NCBI GenBank assembly: GCA_947575475.1
Contig: CANPNN010000071.1
Coordinates: 1 to 6,804 of the forward strand
Reading direction: 5' to 3'
DNA: 6,804 nt
Source: an uncultured Pseudoflavonifractor sp.
GTDB lineage: Bacteria; Bacillota_A; Clostridia; Oscillospirales; Oscillospiraceae
Position numbers and translations under genes: made by a program. Under the pieces are notes generated by a model. The model was not told the origin of the DNA. It was given only the letters and a program-made list of their open reading frames with translations, and ran no database searches. The first letter of the stretch is position 1. Each line of letters opens with the position of its first letter. Below are positions 5,014 to 6,804 of this stretch, piece by piece.

Positions 5014-6804
5014 ATGCAGAACGATAAACTTCGCAACGTAGCCATTATTGCCCACGTGGACCATGGCAAGACCACCCTGGTGGACGAGATGCTCAAGCAG
5101 GGCGGCATCTACCGGGAGAACCAGGCCACCGTGGACCGGGTCATGGACTCGGGCGATCTGGAGCGGGAGCGGGGCATCACCATCCTGGCCAAGAACACCG
5201 CCGTCCACTACAAGGACGCCAAGATCAACGTGGTGGACACCCCGGGCCACGCCGACTTCGGCGGCGAGGTGGAGCGTATTTTGAAGATGGTCAACGGCGT
5301 TATCCTGCTGGTGGACGCCGCCGAGGGCCCCATGCCCCAGACCCGCTTTGTGCTGAGCCGCGCCCTGGAGCTGGGCCACCGGGTCATCGTGGTGGTCAAC
5401 AAGATCGACCGCCCCGACCAGCGCATCCATCAGGTGGTGGACGAGGTACTGGAGCTGCTGCTGGATCTGGACGCCACCGATGAGCAGTTGGACTCCCCCA
5501 TGCTCTTCTGCTCCGGCCGGCAGGGCACTGCCTCCTTCTCTCCCGATGTGCCCGGCACCGACCTGACCCCCCTCTTCGACACCATCATGGACTACATCCC
5601 CGCTCCCGAGGCGGATACCGAGGCCCCCTTCCAGATGCTGGTCAGCTCCATCGACTACAACGAGTTTGTGGGCCGCATCGCCGTGGGCCGCATTGAGCGG
5701 GGCACCATCAAGCAAAACGACGAGATCGTGGTCTGTAACTACCACACCCCCGACGCCGCCCCCAAGAAGGCCAAGGCCACCGCCATCTATGAGTTTGACG
5801 GTCTGGCCAAGGTCCCGACCACCGAGGCCACCGCCGGCAACATCATTGCCATGAGCGGCATCGGCGACATCACCATCGGCGACACCATCTGTGTTCCCTC
5901 CGCCGTGGAACCCATCGAGTTTGTAAAGATCTCCGCCCCCACCATGGAGATGACCTTCTCGGTGAACGACTCCCCCTTCGCCGGCCGGGAGGGCAAGTTC
6001 GTCACCTCCCGCCAGATCCGGGAGCGGCTGCAGCGGGAGACCATGAAGGATGTGTCCCTCCGGGTCACCGAGGTGGAGAACTCCACCGACTCCTTCAATG
6101 TGGCCGGCCGGGGCGAGATGAGCCTCTCCATCCTGATGGAGACCATGCGCCGGGAGGGCTATGAGTTCCAGGTCTCTCCCCCCCGGGTCCTCTTCCGGGA
6201 GATCGATGGGGTGAAGTGCGAGCCCATTGAGCGGCTGGTGGTGGACGTGCCCGCCGACTGCGTGGGCAGCGTGATCGAAGCCATCGGCAAACGGAAGGGG
6301 GACATGCTGGACATGACCCCCGTGGGCGACCGGATGAAGGTACAGTTCCTGGTGCCCTCCCGGGGCCTTTTTGGCTACCGCAACGAGTTTTTGACCGCCA
6401 CCAAGGGAGAGGGCATCATGGCCTCCGTCTTTGAGGAGTACGCCCCCATGAAGGGGGAGATCGCCCGCCGTTCCACCGGCTCTCTTGTAGCCTTCGAGAC
6501 CGGCGAGGCGGTGACCTATGGCCTCTTTAACGCCCAGGAGCGGGGCGCGCTGTTCATCGGAGCGGGCACACCCGTCTACGCGGGCATGATCGTGGGCGAA
6601 TGCCCCAAGCAGGAGGACATCTCGGTCAACGTGTGCAAGAAGAAGCAGCTGACCAACATGCGGGCCTCCGGTTCTGACGACGCCCTCCGTCTGGTGCCCC
6701 CCCGCCAGATGAGTTTGGAGCAGGATCTGGAGTTCCTGGCCGATGACGAGCTTCTGGAATGCACTCCGGAGAATCTGCGCCTTCGCAAGCGCATCCTGGA
6801 TCAC
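5014..6804 (+). CDS. typA: TypA/BipA translational GTPase (C-terminus cut by window edge)
   Basis: A ribosome-associated GTPase related to EF-G and LepA, involved in ribosome assembly and growth under cold or other stress. There are 597 codons to the edge, so only about 10 residues of a usual ~605-615-aa protein are missing. G motifs are complete: G1 AHVDHGKTT (13-21), G2 RGIT (53-56), G3 DTPGH (75-79), G4 NKID (129-132), and a G5 region around CSGRQG near 168-173. A beta-barrel domain II (about 200-290), EF-G-like domains III and V (about 300-480) and the TypA-specific C-terminal domain follow, with [13 protein letters not shown] and [18 protein letters not shown] as hallmarks. ATG 5014 has AAAGGAG at 4998-5004. 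The gene's first 13 codons are duplicated upstream, and its P-loop sequence is present inverted just before the RBS. Expression may be limited by the leader hairpin at 4892-4935. Confidence 0.97.
   Translation, partial: MQNDKLRNVAIIAHVDHGKTTLVDEMLKQGGIYRENQATVDRVMDSGDLERERGITILAKNTAVHYKDAKINVVDTPGHADFGGEVERILKMVNGVILLVDAAEGPMPQTRFVLSRALELGHRVIVVVNKIDRPDQRIHQVVDEVLELLLDLDATDEQLDSPMLFCSGRQGTASFSPDVPGTDLTPLFDTIMDYIPAPEADTEAPFQMLVSSIDYNEFVGRIAVGRIERGTIKQNDEIVVCNYHTPDAAPKKAKATAIYEFDGLAKVPTTEATAGNIIAMSGIGDITIGDTICVPSAVEPIEFVKISAPTMEMTFSVNDSPFAGREGKFVTSRQIRERLQRETMKDVSLRVTEVENSTDSFNVAGRGEMSLSILMETMRREGYEFQVSPPRVLFREIDGVKCEPIERLVVDVPADCVGSVIEAIGKRKGDMLDMTPVGDRMKVQFLVPSRGLFGYRNEFLTATKGEGIMASVFEEYAPMKGEIARRSTGSLVAFETGEAVTYGLFNAQERGALFIGAGTPVYAGMIVGECPKQEDISVNVCKKKQLTNMRASGSDDALRLVPPRQMSLEQDLEFLADDELLECTPENLRLRKRILDH
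5015..5053 (+). repeat. Direct repeat, downstream copy (inside typA)
   Basis: This is the intact-gene copy of the 39-nt repeat at 4777-4815. It differs at GAT versus GAC (codon 4) and ATT versus ATC (codon 11), both silent. Confidence 0.95.

Noticed and set aside
4766..5041. 91-codon plus-strand frame starting at GTG 4766
   Set aside because: It starts within the SD of the TTG leader frame and reads through the terminator-like hairpin; its product (Arg/Pro-rich) is not recognisable.
4257..5108. 283-codon minus-strand frame across the BlaI gene and typA leader
   Set aside because: It spans a repressor gene, a strong terminator and the hairpin-rich insert in antisense, with no recognisable protein family.
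4807..6804. 665-codon open frame on the minus strand
   Set aside because: Antisense to typA; low-complexity GGV/HGG-rich translation and no RBS. It is a GC-driven shadow.
1..6804. CRISPR arrays, tRNA or rRNA genes, transposases, phage genes
   Set aside because: No regularly spaced repeats, no tRNA or rRNA-like conserved sequence, and no integrase, transposase or phage motif was seen on either strand.

Overview
The window looks like chromosomal DNA of a GC-rich Gram-positive Clostridia-type bacterium. The evidence is strong purine-rich Shine-Dalgarno sites (GGAGG, AAAGGAG), consensus sigma-A style promoters, an FMN riboswitch driving an ECF riboflavin S component, a BlaI-type repressor, and GC-ending codons throughout. 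An Oscillospiraceae-like gut Firmicute (Flavonifractor/Oscillibacter/Lawsonibacter group) is my best guess. That is an inference from style, not a demonstrated match.

Layout: (1) 1-412, minus strand: the N-terminal part of ThiI (tRNA 4-thiouridine synthetase), running off the left edge, with its own promoter. (2) 507-2319, plus strand: a divergent transcription unit made of a consensus promoter, an FMN riboswitch, an expression platform with an intrinsic terminator, the riboflavin transporter gene ribU, a creatininase-family amidohydrolase 19 nt downstream, and a closing hairpin. (3) 2343-4174: a promoter and a stand-alone ABC exporter half-transporter, probably a homodimer, ending at a likely terminator. 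(4) 4204-4677: a promoter with a small palindrome, an orphan BlaI/MecI-family repressor, and a very strong terminator. (5) 4691-6804: a strong promoter and an unusual ~290-nt leader ahead of the translational GTPase gene typA/bipA, which runs off the right edge with only a few C-terminal residues missing.

Two places deserve attention. First, the FMN-riboswitch operon couples riboflavin uptake to a creatininase-family hydrolase. One archaeal member of that family, ArfB, acts in riboflavin biosynthesis, so this enzyme may have an undescribed role in flavin salvage or turnover. An 8-nt repeat between the riboswitch P1 strand and the terminator arm gives a simple model for the switch. Second, the typA leader holds a near-exact copy (37/39 nt) of the first 13 codons of typA. 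This copy has its own SD and a TTG start, and it ends after 21 residues. It is followed by a hairpin-rich insert containing a terminator-like structure, and then by a 13-nt inverted copy of the typA P-loop sequence just before the true RBS. This could be the scar of a mobile repeat that inserted into the start of typA, a working attenuator, or both.
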